A stretch of 64,000 nucleotides of DNA from Cranoglanis bouderius. Taxonomy: Eukaryota; Chordata; Actinopteri; Siluriformes; Cranoglanididae. The position numbers and the translations under genes were made by a program. The notes below the pieces were generated by a model. It was given only the letters and a program-made list of their open reading frames with translations, had not been told where the DNA came from and did not search any database. This document shows, in pieces, positions 23,883 to 33,709 of this stretch (positions are counted from its first letter, which is position 1; each line of letters starts with the position of its first letter). The stretch spans positions 11,084,800-11,148,799 of the forward strand of contig CM042558.1 of the NCBI GenBank assembly GCA_023630585.1, in the 5' to 3' direction.

Positions 23883-24250
23883 GTTATTTAATTTTGCACA
23901 TTTGGACTCCCCAAGTGTATACAAACTGATAGTGGGACAAAATTCACGTCACAGTTATTTTCACAAGTAATGCGCAAGTTGTGAGTTTCCTGCCAAGTTT
24001 CCAGTGCCTATCATCTGGAGTCGCAAGGTGCCTTGGAGCGCTTTCACCAAACTTAAAACTATGCTGTGTATATTCTGTGTAGAAACTGGGAAAGATTGGG
24101 ATGAGGGGTGCCCCTTTTATTATTTGCTGTACACGATGCTGTGCAAGAATCTCTTGGCTTTAGCCCCTCAGACCTGGTGTTTGGTCATACTGTGAGAGGA
24201 CCCTTATAGGCCCTTCAAGAACAGTGAGTCCTCAGTGAACCTCATAACAC
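23883..24250 (+). pseudogene. Integrase core remnant
   Basis: Reading frames give FGLPKCIQTDSGTKFTSQ (with a catalytic Asp) and then, about 120 bases on, YHLESQGALERFHQT (with the catalytic Glu), followed by a segment like the integrase C-terminal region. Frames change between pieces. Its place upstream of the reverse transcriptase is the notable point. Confidence 0.75.
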
Positions 24251-24420
24251 CTTAGGAGGTGAAACAAAAGTTGAGTCCTACTGACTATGTTCTCAGTATG
24301 CCTGGTCGTAGACATAAAACCCTTCTCTTGAAAAAGTATCATGCTCGTCCTTCACCATTTGAGACCAAACCTGTTCCATCTGTGATGCTATTGGTAACTC
24401 TTTCTGTAGAGGGTCAAATT

Positions 24421-25400
24421 TCTCCTTCTGAATATTCCCCTGAGGTTGATGATCTATATTGTGGAAGAAACTGCATGTCTTCCCTTCACTCAGCCAATTC
24501 TGAAGCTTTACAGCGGTTGTCAGAGAAATTGGAACATTTACCTCCATCGTTTCAGGAAGACATTAAAGCATTAATAAGTAAGTGTCTTAATCTGTTTGCT
24601 GACGTTCCGTCCCGTACCATGATTACTGAAAATGACATTGGCATAGGTGAACACATACTGATTAGATAACACCCATATAGAGTAAATCCTACTAAATGGG
24701 CAATTATGAAACAAGAAACTGTCTATTTATTGGAAAATGGATTAGCTGTTCTGTGTGAGCCCATGGTGTTTCCCTTGTCTTTTAGTGCCAAAAGCTGATG
24801 GTTCTTTTCATTTTTGTACTGATTACAGAAAACTTAATGCTGTGACAAAGCCTGATTCTTTCCCTCTTCCAAGAATGGAGGATTGTGTTGATTCTGTTGG
24901 TGCAGCTAAATTCACTAGTAAATTGGACCTTCTTAAGGGTTAATAGCAAGTTCTCCTTACCCCATGAGTGGCTGAGATCTCTGCCTTTGCTACACTGGAC
25001 AATTTCCTCCATATGGTTATGGCATTTGGCCTTCGTAATGCGCCAGCGACCTTCCAGCGGCTTATAAATCGAGTACTGGGGGATGTCCCGAATTGCGCTG
25101 CATACCTGGATGATGTTGTAGTCTATTCAGATACCTGGAAGCAACACCTTGAACTACTAGAACTTGTTTTACTCGTCTCTCAGATGCTTCCTTGGTTTTA
25201 AACTTAAATAAATGTGACTTTGGAAAATGAATTGTCTCCTATTTGGGTAAGCAAGTAGGACAAGGGGTGGTTAAACCATTAAGTGCCAAAATTCAGGTGA
25301 TATGCATGTTCCCATCTCCTAAGATTAGGCGTGACCTCCGTGTTTTTTTTGGTATGGCCGGCTACTACCGGTGTTTTTGTAAAAATTCTCTGACGTAGTT
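24421..25400 (+). pseudogene. Reverse transcriptase remnant
   Basis: FCTDYRKLNAVTKPDSFPLP at about 24812-24870, KFTSKLDLLKG near 24910-24940, AFGLRNAPATFQRLIN at 25022-25070, and AAYLDDVVVYSD with the catalytic YLDD at about 25098-25130, then RRDLRVFFGMAGYYR near 25329-25370. These are the standard Ty3/gypsy RT and connection motifs. Interrupted by stops and shifts; the RNase H segment is absent. Confidence 0.88.
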
Positions 25401-25541
25401 CTGCCTCTAACTAATTACATAAGAATGTGTTATTCAGGTGGTCCCCAGAGCGTCAGTCTGCCTTTGAGTTGGTTAAACTCCTCCTGACTAGCTCTCCAGT
25501 TTTGTCTGCTCCAGACCATAGCAGACTGTTTAAGTTGGAGG

Positions 25542-26094
25542 TGGAAGTGGCTTTTGCGTGGGCGTATGTTAGGAGTTAGGCATATGTTTTTGCTTGTTTG
25601 CTTACCTTCGTGGGTATAGTAGAGTCTTCTGTTTTGACTGCTGTTCTGGTTTTCACTTGTGCCTGTTTTGACCTTGAGCTTGGTTTTCCCTTTAACTTGG
25701 CTATTGTGTGTATATTTATCACTATATATATTGTATCGCTTAGTTCACCAGGGTGTGGCTGCCATTTCTTTTGGGAGTGGGTTTTGGTCTCTGTTTTTGC
25801 ACTAAGGAGTTATGGAAGCAAGTTGTATTTTTTTTTGCTTTTCTTTTAGGCAAGGAAGCTCCAAATATAAGAATTCTTTTGTTTATTATTTTGGCCATGG
25901 CCCACCCTGAAGTCACGCCTGGTTCTTTTTTTATGTATAGTTTTGTATACACTTGCCTACTTCTACAATATACCACCACCTTTGTTGAAACCTTTTGGTG
26001 TCTGTCATTCCTGGCTTCCCTTATAAAGATATAATTTCCTTTGAATCCCGAGCTGGTGTACTCTGTGTGGCCTAACCTAGACTGGGTCGTAACA
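25542..26094 (+). repeat. 3' LTR of the Gmr1-like element
   Basis: 553 bp, TG...CA, nearly collinear with the split 5' LTR (for example TTGACCTTGAGCTTGG, CCACCCTGAAGTCA and TTTGAATCC occur in both). Minor indels separate the two copies. Confidence 0.85.
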
Positions 26095-26130
26095 GTGGCC
26101 AAAGACCAGTGAGGCAATTGCATGGTAAAG

Positions 26131-26777
26131 ACTGGATACAGACCTGAGAAGAATACTGGGAAGATGACTGAGAGGGGGTGTGGAGACTAGGCTCAACCTG
26201 TTTGGAGAAATTCTCTACCAGAAATGTAAAGTCAGCTTTGGCATAATTACAACCAAGAAACCCACTGCTCCAAGACAAAAGGGAGGTGAGAGAGAGATCG
26301 AGCAACTGGTGCATCAGTGACGGCAACTCCGAAGGAACTGGAGGTGAGAAAGAAGGTCCCAAAGCGCTGTGAAAGGACATTGAGCAGAGGCTTTCCAGCC
26401 TGCAGAGGGCTGAGCACATCCAAAAGCGCAGGAAGAGGAAGGAGAAAGAACAAGCCAACTTCTACAAGAATCCCTTCAAGCATGTCAGGCAGCAGTTGGA
26501 GGAAGCAAAGAGTGGGAAGCTAGAAACCCATCGGAGTGGCACAGAGCAGTGGCAGTATTCATCCCCAAGGAAAAGGACTCTAGACTGATCAACCAATGCA
26601 GGAGCATCGTCTTGCTCAATGTTGAAGGAAAGATCTCTGTTTTGGCACAGAAAATAACCAGATACCTCACAGAGAATGGCTTTGTTGACACCAGCTGCCA
26701 GAAGGCAGGGGTCCCAGGCTTCCCAGGGTGTGTGGAGCACTCATCAGTGATTTGGGAGCAGATCCAACTGGTCAAGC
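26131..26777 (+). pseudogene. LINE reverse transcriptase, 5' piece
   Basis: Frames carry HIQKRRKRKEKEQANFYKNP, VAVFIPKEKDSRLINQC, LLNVEGKISVLAQKI and QKAGVPGFPGCVEHSSVIW. This is a non-LTR reverse transcriptase upstream of its active site. It continues at 27354 after a solo LTR. The exact clade cannot be named by eye. Confidence 0.72.
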
Positions 26778-27348
26778 TGTTATGGCCCCCAGGAGTTATT
26801 CTTTCATGAACCACTAGAGGGCACCCCTGTTCCCCGTGTAGAACTACTTCTTCTGTTGTTTCCCCTTATTTCCTGGTTTAATCAAACACAATCAGGTGTT
26901 TTTCATTTTCCCAGATTGATTAGTGCTCTATTTAAGTTCCTTGTGTTCTCTCCTCAGTTGCTGGAGCATTAAATCAAGTTAGGTTATGTTTGTGTTTGAG
27001 TCCTCTGTAATTGTTGTTGCTTCTGTTTTTGCACAGTGTTTTGATTATTTAGTACATTTTTTTTCCTTTTTTTTCGCTTATTTTTCTAGTTTTCTTAGTT
27101 TCTGGATATGCCGGTTCCTAGTGTGTTTTCCTTGTGTTGCTTTCCCTGAGCCTGTTTCCTTGAGCCTGTTTCCCTGAGCCTGTTTCCCTGAGCCTGTTTC
27201 CCTGAGCCTGTTTCCCTGAGCCTGTTTCCCTGAGCCTGTTTCCCTGAGCCTGTTTCCCTGAGCCTGTTTCCCTGAGCCTGTTTCCCTGAGCCTGTCCATA
27301 ATGAAGTTCTGCATTTGCATCCGCCGCTATGGACCCTCCTTCATAACA
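26778..27348. mobile_element. Solo LTR with 5-bp target duplication
   Basis: Starts TGTTATGGCCCCCAGG and ends TTCATAACA (terminal inverted TGTTATG/CATAACA), flanked by CAAGC at 26773-26777 and 27349-27353. Contains GCTCTATTTAAGTTCC as a likely TATA region and an 11-copy 14-bp minisatellite at 27140-27294. It splits the LINE reading frame. Orientation is probably plus. Confidence 0.88.
27140..27294. repeat. 14-bp minisatellite, 11 copies
   Basis: Unit TTTCCCTGAGCCTG, with one variant copy (CTTGAGCC). Lies within the solo LTR. It makes long artefact ORFs on the minus strand. Confidence 0.95.
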
Positions 27349-27353
27349 CAAGC

Positions 27354-27600
27354 ATGAAAAGAAAGATCTGCACATCATTTGGCTTGGCCAAATGCATATG
27401 GATCAGTGCCATATCAGCTCATCAACCACACCACTGAGTTGCGTAGTTGTGTGAGAAGCTACATGGATAACGTTACTAGCCTCCTGCCAACAGCACCATG
27501 TACAGATAGGCTGCAAAAATGGATGGATGAACTGATCTCCTGGGCAAGGATGAAGATAAAACAAAAAGTTCTGAAGTTTCTCACTCAGGAAAGGGGTTGA
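27354..27600 (+). pseudogene. LINE reverse transcriptase, continuation
   Basis: EKKDLHIIWLGLANAYGSVP (the strand that carries the first catalytic Asp in related enzymes; here Gly) directly continues the frame cut at 26777. It ends DELISWARMKIKQ. The stretch between these motifs is deleted relative to a full element. Confidence 0.7.
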
Positions 27601-27779
27601 AGAACACTAACAACTACAATCCATGCCACATGTGGCAAGATCAACAAACAATCATTAATTACAAAGAAAAAACAAACTGCTTGTGAACCACTGATGACTC
27701 CTTGCAGGATGAGCTTTTTCTATGTACTGTATGCTTTGAAGTTCATAACCAAGAGCCACACTGTAGCAACATTACATCC

Positions 27780-28330
27780 TCGATGACCAGTCTTTTTAGA
27801 TGACTTGAGTCGATGCCTGAGGAAGGTAAACCCAATTATACCTGTTTGAACGAAATTTGCCATCACATGTTTGAAGGACTATGGTCCAATTGCAACAACA
27901 CTGATTCACTTTGGTTTGCCTATTGGACAAACATCTCAACAGAAGATGAACAGAAGATGAAATCTCCACAGCCACCCACCTTGCACTTACACAACTTGAC
28001 AAGTGTAATGCCTATATGAGAAGGTTATTCATCAGCTTCAGCTTGGCAACTAACACCACTATTCCAATAAAACTGGTCAACAAACTTGGAGCCCATGTTC
28101 TACACAACTGCATATATAACTAGGTTCTAGACTTCCTAAGTGGTAAACCCCATTGGTGACCTCACCTCCACCATAATCATATTCAACACTGGTGCTCCAC
28201 AGAGCTGTGTATTCATCCCACTCCTGTACATCCTGCCATGCCTACTCATTAACATGACCACTTTACAAATTGTAAAATCCACTTAGATGTGACTACATGT
28301 TGTGATCTACATCAGAGCTAAGATAAAACT
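27780..28330 (+). pseudogene. Second LINE reverse transcriptase fragment
   Basis: Decayed frames: LRKVNP near 27820, IIIFNTGAPQSCVFIPLLYI (28165-28230), matching the T-G-A-P-Q-G-C-V-L-S-P-L-L motif of non-LTR reverse transcriptases. Frames shift often. Confidence 0.55.
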
Positions 28331-29284
28331 TTACAATAATTTTGTATAATTTATCTTGGACTTTAGGCATTCCTATTTAACAAAGTCAACACCATACAGT
28401 AAATCTTAAGTTGCAGTGTGGCTAATGGAACAGGTTCACTGATTCTACTCATCCCATATGCTCTCAGATAATGATCGTATTGGAATTTTTAAATTATGAC
28501 CTTTTTATTATGCTCATAAAATGGTCAAGTGATGTCTGCATTTAGCAGAGTGGATTAATACATCCGTGGCATATGAAATATGTTTCTCTACCATATAGTA
28601 ATCAATATAGAAATAGGTAGAGTGTCTTAAACCTTGATAACTATTCTACAGTTCTATCCTTAAAAGCTAATATTGATGTTTTTCACAATGCAAATGCTAA
28701 TACCATGTCACATTGTTCTCTAAAATACTTTTAGAGACCAGACAGACATCCCTGTAAAGGCTTTATCATTATTAGTGTCAGTGACCACTTGGCCCACTCT
28801 GTTCTCCTAATACCTTTAGGTCACTTGCCAGTGTACTGCATTTGCAAAATGAAATGGGGCAGGATGCATGTGTTAAATCATATTTACTGGGGAACAAGGG
28901 GCACAATTTTGGCAGTAATCTTGTCTCTGGATGCTGTCCCTTTAGCTGGAAGGGTAAATGGAAATGAATTAAGGAGTGGATTAGAATGCAGCAGGAGATG
29001 CTGGAGCACTCTGTTAGATTAAGAGAGGGGAGCAGGACAGGTTATAATGCAGCACCTGGCAGGAGTTTGTGTCAGGAACATCTGGCCTTGTTTATTTTAA
29101 TTGTACTCGATGGAGCGAGAGAATAAGAGAGAGAGAGAAGTAAAGATAGAAAGGGACAAAGAGCAGCATCTGCTCTGTGAATTACAACTAAAAGCCATGT
29201 TGTTTGTGTGACTTTTCAAACCTGTTTTGGTCTTTCATGACTGACTGAGTGTGACCTCAAAATCCATTTGCACTTTTTGTATTT

Positions 29285-29358
<74 letters not shown>

Positions 29359-31151
29359 TGTGTGTGTGTGTGTATGTATAGACTTGAGTATTGGGCCTTA
29401 CTAGAGTAGCAGTAGCAGTCACTGAACAAGACTGAATGAATGAATGAGTGAATGAATATTTAAACAGACCTTTAAACTATTATGTACAATATAATGAAAT
29501 GTGACATGATGTATCCTGATTAATAGCAATTATAAACCATTAGAACAGACACATTGTCTGGTGAATATTTTGTTATTTGTGTTTAGCACTGCTTTTATTA
29601 CTTTATCCAGTCTCATTTATAAACCTATGGATCAAAAATATGTATGGATGTATGATGTGAACCATGAATCACAAGCAAGTTAAATTTTATTATGGGATGT
29701 CATCAGTATAGGTGAACCAGTGAACTAGAAGAGCAAGTCTAAACATACAAATATCTTGGGCCAAAAAATTGTAGCAGAACATTATTTAGGTTCAACCGTG
29801 AATAGATACAATTAGCAAAACATATTAACTGTACAGAATGTGTTGACTTCTAGTATTATGTGTTTAGGAATGTGTGTGCCCAATCTCCAGTAATTAGTTA
29901 AGACAGCAGGTAGGACTGATGATAAGAATTAAGGAGATGTGATTTATTCAACTCTGTAATAAGCTGAATAGGAAGCTTACACTGTAGTTTTATCATGTTT
30001 ATACATTGAATCTGTGTTTGCTGTACAGTTTTTGTCTATGCATGTATTCATTTCTTACTTGTATGATAAAATCAAATTTGACTTGACTTGAACTCCAGCT
30101 ATGGGTATGTAAGCTGTTGGTTTCTAGAATATATATGTGAAATGCATTTTCATTTAAGCGGTAGCACAGGGTATGGTATTAATATTTACTAAACTTATAG
30201 AGGTCAAGCAAGACTGTATTACTGTCTTTTTAATAAAATATGGCTCTAGTGCTCTTGTCTCCTGAATCTTGAATGGATTTATGGCCACAGAGATTTTATT
30301 AATCTTACTTCTGTTTCATTGCACCTAGCATCATGTCTATAAAGATGGGGATGCAAGCTGAGTGCTTTAATGGACATTCTTTGAACCACTGATGATCAGA
30401 TAAATCAGTAGAGAGATACAGGGGGAGAAGCCACTAGATATCATAAAACAAAGATAAAAGACAAATTCTGATAATGTCTTTAGAAAAACAGGTACCTCCA
30501 CTATTGTCTTCTGACTAGGACAATATAGCTAGATGTTTGTAAACAATTATCCTGTCTTGGAATAGTAGTTAATCAGTGAAACGTGTTATAACTATACATA
30601 ATTGCTTGTATAATAGGGAGGTATCTGGCCTTTGGTTAAAAACTAAAGAAAGTTCACCTAATGTGTCCTTTCTTTTAGAAATTGTAAATATACGTGAAAT
30701 TCATGTTTGAATAATAAATGATCATTTGTATTGATGCAAATAAGTTCAAAAGTATATATAATGATTGTAATATTACAAGGTTCTAGCTAGTTTGGGATAT
30801 GGGCTGTCAAAAGATTTGACATTCTAGCTAGCAAAACTCTAAAGTACTGAAATTTGCATTTGCAGCTCAACAAGACCAACTTTAAGATTGCTTAAAAAAA
30901 ATTTCTATGCCTAATTTGTTTTACCTTGAAATTTCATTTTTTAACAATATTAAAGTATCAGTATTATTACATTAACAATATTACAATACATTAAACATAC
31001 AATGCATGTTTCTGTGCAAACACACAGACATGTCTTACAAGTCACGTTAGTTAATCTTCAGTCCCTGGTTACACTTAAAACTTCAGTTTTTTATGATGCA
31101 TATTGCATGTTGCAGTCTAATGTCTATACTATTTAAAGTTATTGTAATATA
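28331..31151. other. No gene seen; (TA)n(TG)n at 29284-29380
   Basis: AT-rich sequence. The compound dinucleotide repeat is the main feature. The part 28690-29060 is less AT-rich than its neighbours and has one motif-free ORF. Confidence 0.5.
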
Positions 31152-32660
31152 CAGGTGCATCTCAATAAATTAGAATGTCGTGGAAAAGTTCATTTATTTC
31201 AGTAATTCAACTCAAATAGTGAAACTCGTGTATTAAATAAATTCAATGCACACAGACTGAAGTAGTTTAAGTCTTTGGTTCTTTTAATTGTGATGATTTT
31301 GGCTCACATTTAACAAAAACCCACCAATTCACTATCTCAACAAATTAGAATACTTCATAAGACCAATTAAAAAAAACATTTTTAGTGAATTGTTGGCCTT
31401 CTGGAAAGTATGTTCATTTACTATACATGTACGTAATACTTGGTAGGGGCTCCTTTTGCTTTAATTGCTGCCTCAATTGGGCGTGGCATGGAAGTGATCA
31501 GTTTGTGGCACTGCTGAGGTGGTATGGGAGCCCAGGTTTCTTTGACAGTGGCCTTCAGCTCATCTGCATTTTTTGGTCTCTTGTTTCTCATTTTCCTCTT
31601 GACAATACCCCATAGATTCTCTATGGGGTTCAGGTCTGGTGAGTTTGCTGGCCAGTCAAGTACACCAACACCATGGTCATTTAACCAACTTTTGGTGCTT
31701 TTGGCAGTGTGGGCAGGTGCCAAATCCTGCTGGAAAATGAAATCAGCATCTTCAAAAAGCTGGTCAGCAGAAGGAAGCATAAAGTGCTCCAAAATTTCTT
31801 GGTAAACGGGTGCAGTGACTTTTGTTTTCAAAAAACACAATGGACCAACACCAGCAGATGACATTGCACCCCAAATCATCACAGACTGTGGAAACTGAAC
31901 ACTGAACTTCAAGCAACTTGGGCTATGAGCTTCTCCACCCTTCCTCCAGACTCTAGGACCTTGGTTTCCAAATGAAATACAAAACTTGCTCCCATCTGAA
32001 AAGAGGACTTTGGACCACTGGGCAACAGTCCAGTTCTTCTTCTCCTTAGCCCAGGTAAGACGCCTCTGACGTTGTCTGTGGTTCAGGAGTGGCTTAACAA
32101 GAGGAATACGACAACTGTAGCCAAATTCCTTGACACGTCTGTGTGTGGTGGCTCTTGATGCCTTGACCCCAGCCTCAGTCCATTCCTTGTGAAGTTCACT
32201 CAAATTCTTGAATCGATTTTGCTTGACAATCCTCATAAGGCTGCGGTTCTCTCGGTTGGTTGTGCATCTTTTTCTTCCACACTTTTCCCTTCCACTCAAC
32301 TTTCTGTTAACATGCTTGGATACAGCACTCTGTGAACAGCCAGCTTCTTTGGCAATGAATGTTTGTGGCTTACCTAGTGAACCAAACTGAGAGACCATTT
32401 TGAAGGCTCAGGAAACCTTTGCAGGTGTTTTGAGTTGATTAGCTGATTGGCATGTCACCATATTCTAATTTGTTGAGATAGTGAATTGGTGGGTTTTTGT
32501 TAAATGTGAGCCAAAATCATCACAATTAAAAGAACCAAAGACTTAAACTACTTCAGTCTGTGGCATTGAATTTATTTAATACACGAGTTTCACAATTTGA
32601 GTTGAATTACTGAAATAAATGAACTTTTCCACGACATTCTAATTTATTGAGATGCACCTG
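31152..32660 (-). mobile_element. Complete Tc1-like element, coding intact
   Basis: Ends CAGGTGCATCTCAATAAATT and AATTTATTGAGATGCACCTG are perfect inverse copies, with TA on both sides (31150-31151, 32661-32662). The inverted repeats run well over 200 bp and are nearly identical (for example ATGTCGTGGAAAAGTTCATT against its inverse near 32619-32638). An inner repeat of the end (CAACAAATTAGAAT, about 31340, and inverse near 32463) suggests a two-site arrangement. Encodes one open transposase. Confidence 0.95.
31421..32398 (-). CDS. Tc1-like transposase, 325 residues, intact
   Basis: Cuts and pastes its own element at TA dinucleotides in the nucleus. Seen: helix-turn-helix at residues about 14-35 (FIAKEAGCSQSAVSKHVN), basic GRKR linker at 41-44, second helix-turn-helix at about 65-92, then the catalytic domain with D135 (LFSDGSK), D225 (FQQDLAPAH) and E260 (SPDLNPIENLW). 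The spacing D225-E260 has 34 residues between, the DD34E class of Tc1. Length is near the family norm. The N-terminus is shorter than in some relatives, but the start at 32398 is the first ATG. No stop or shift. E is replaced by G next to D135 (SDG rather than SDE), an unusual but non-catalytic position. Activity is not shown by sequence alone. Confidence 0.93.
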   Translation of the reverse strand: MVSQFGSLGKPQTFIAKEAGCSQSAVSKHVNRKLSGREKCGRKRCTTNRENRSLMRIVKQNRFKNLSELHKEWTEAGVKASRATTHRRVKEFGYSCRIPLVKPLLNHRQRQRRLTWAKEKKNWTVAQWSKVLFSDGSKFCISFGNQGPRVWRKGGEAHSPSCLKFSVQFPQSVMIWGAMSSAGVGPLCFLKTKVTAPVYQEILEHFMLPSADQLFEDADFIFQQDLAPAHTAKSTKSWLNDHGVGVLDWPANSPDLNPIENLWGIVKRKMRNKRPKNADELKATVKETWAPIPPQQCHKLITSMPRPIEAAIKAKGAPTKYYVHV

Positions 32661-33234
32661 TATCTGATGCTAGCTTCCCACTGCACTGAAGTCTTTCTTG
32701 TGTGGCAGAATATTTATATATTATAAAACCAATAAGACCTGTACTTTACCTTCTTTTTGTACACTGTGATTTTGCAGATATAATGCTTAACTTTTCAAAT
32801 ATTTCACCAAAAGCTTAAAAAATTTTTTTTTAAAAATAAATAAATAAAAAAAACTACAGGAGCACAAAGAATCCCCCAGTGATAAAGTTTATGTTCTTAG
32901 CACATTTTTGACTAAAATGCCATTTCCCATTTTTAGTTTCAGACTTTTTAGTTTCAAAATTAATCATTAGCATAGACACCATTTTTAGTTTCAAAATTAA
33001 GCATTAGCATAGACACCAAAGGTAGAGAAAATGACAGCTTTACTATAAAGAAAGGATTTTTTTTCTAGCAGATAAAGTTGCAGCATCTCATCATACATAG
33101 TGAATCACGCATACATGGTGCATATGGTCACTAGTCATTTTTCTTTCTTACTACATTTACATAAAAATTACCCTGCATGTACAAGCAATACATCAATGAG
33201 AGGTGTTCCAGATGACTCAGAAAATGTGCTGTGT

Positions 33235-33272
<38 letters not shown>

Positions 33273-33709
33273 TGATGATGATGATGATGATGATGGACAG
33301 GAGTCCCATTCAGGATGTATTCCCAATTTGCACCCAATGTTCCTGGGATAGGCTCAAGTCAACCCCAAAACTGATCAGGATAAAGTGGTTACTGAAGATA
33401 AATGAATAGCTGAATAAATTAATAAGAAGAAGAAGAAGAGGAAGAAGAAGAAGAAGAATTTACAACTATGAAAAGTGTAATCTAAGATACTTGTTGAAAT
33501 GTTGAAATGCATTATTGTATTGAAAACACATATACATATCTATATTTTCAGTTCTTTGATGTTCAATATTTAAAACACACATTTTTTCGAATTTAGTAGA
33601 GTATGCTGACTATAGTATGCATTTTGCCAGAAAATCAGTATGCAGAGAAACTGAAAATGTACAAAAAATTGAAAAAGCATAAGAAATATTGAAATTTTCA
33701 TATAATATA
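32661..33709. other. No gene; (TAA)n(TGA)n at 33235-33295 and (GAA)n at 33424-33458
   Basis: Between the microsatellites, 33292-33412 is the 3' part of a teleost SINE (CCTGGGATAGGCTCAAGTC, GGATAAAGTGGTTACTGAAG), same type as 6230-6545. A 29-bp near-repeat (CACCATTTTTAGTTTCAAAA) lies near 32925-33010. Confidence 0.6.

Larger units (their letters stand above)
18360..26094 (+). mobile_element. Ty3/gypsy-type LTR retrotransposon with integrase before reverse transcriptase (Gmr1-like)
   Basis: 5' LTR at 18360-18441 plus 22269-22717 (split by nested insertions), internal part 22718-25541, 3' LTR 25542-26094. LTRs begin TGGAAGTGGC; the 3' LTR ends GTAACA. GTGG flanks both ends (18356-18359, 26095-26098). 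A primer site TGGGGGCTTGTCCGG at 22722 resembles a tRNA-Pro site. In order: gag with a SCAN-like region (23224-23593), a CCHC zinc knuckle (23783-23828), integrase pieces (23890-24200), reverse transcriptase (24430-25200) and a connection segment (25290-25400). RNase H is lost next to the 3' LTR. Many stops and frameshifts: inactive. Known: the integrase-first order is typical of Gmr1-like elements, described from fish and other deuterostomes. Confidence 0.82.

Noticed and set aside
27140..27294. CRISPR-like regular repeats
   Set aside because: The units are contiguous with no spacers and the genome is vertebrate.
27078..27378. Minus-strand ORFs with repeated GNRLRETGSGKQAQ
   Set aside because: Produced by the 14-bp minisatellite in the solo LTR; not a protein family.
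33100..33351. ORFs with Asn/Asp, Ile/Met or His/Tyr runs
   Set aside because: Translations of (TAA)n(TGA)n.
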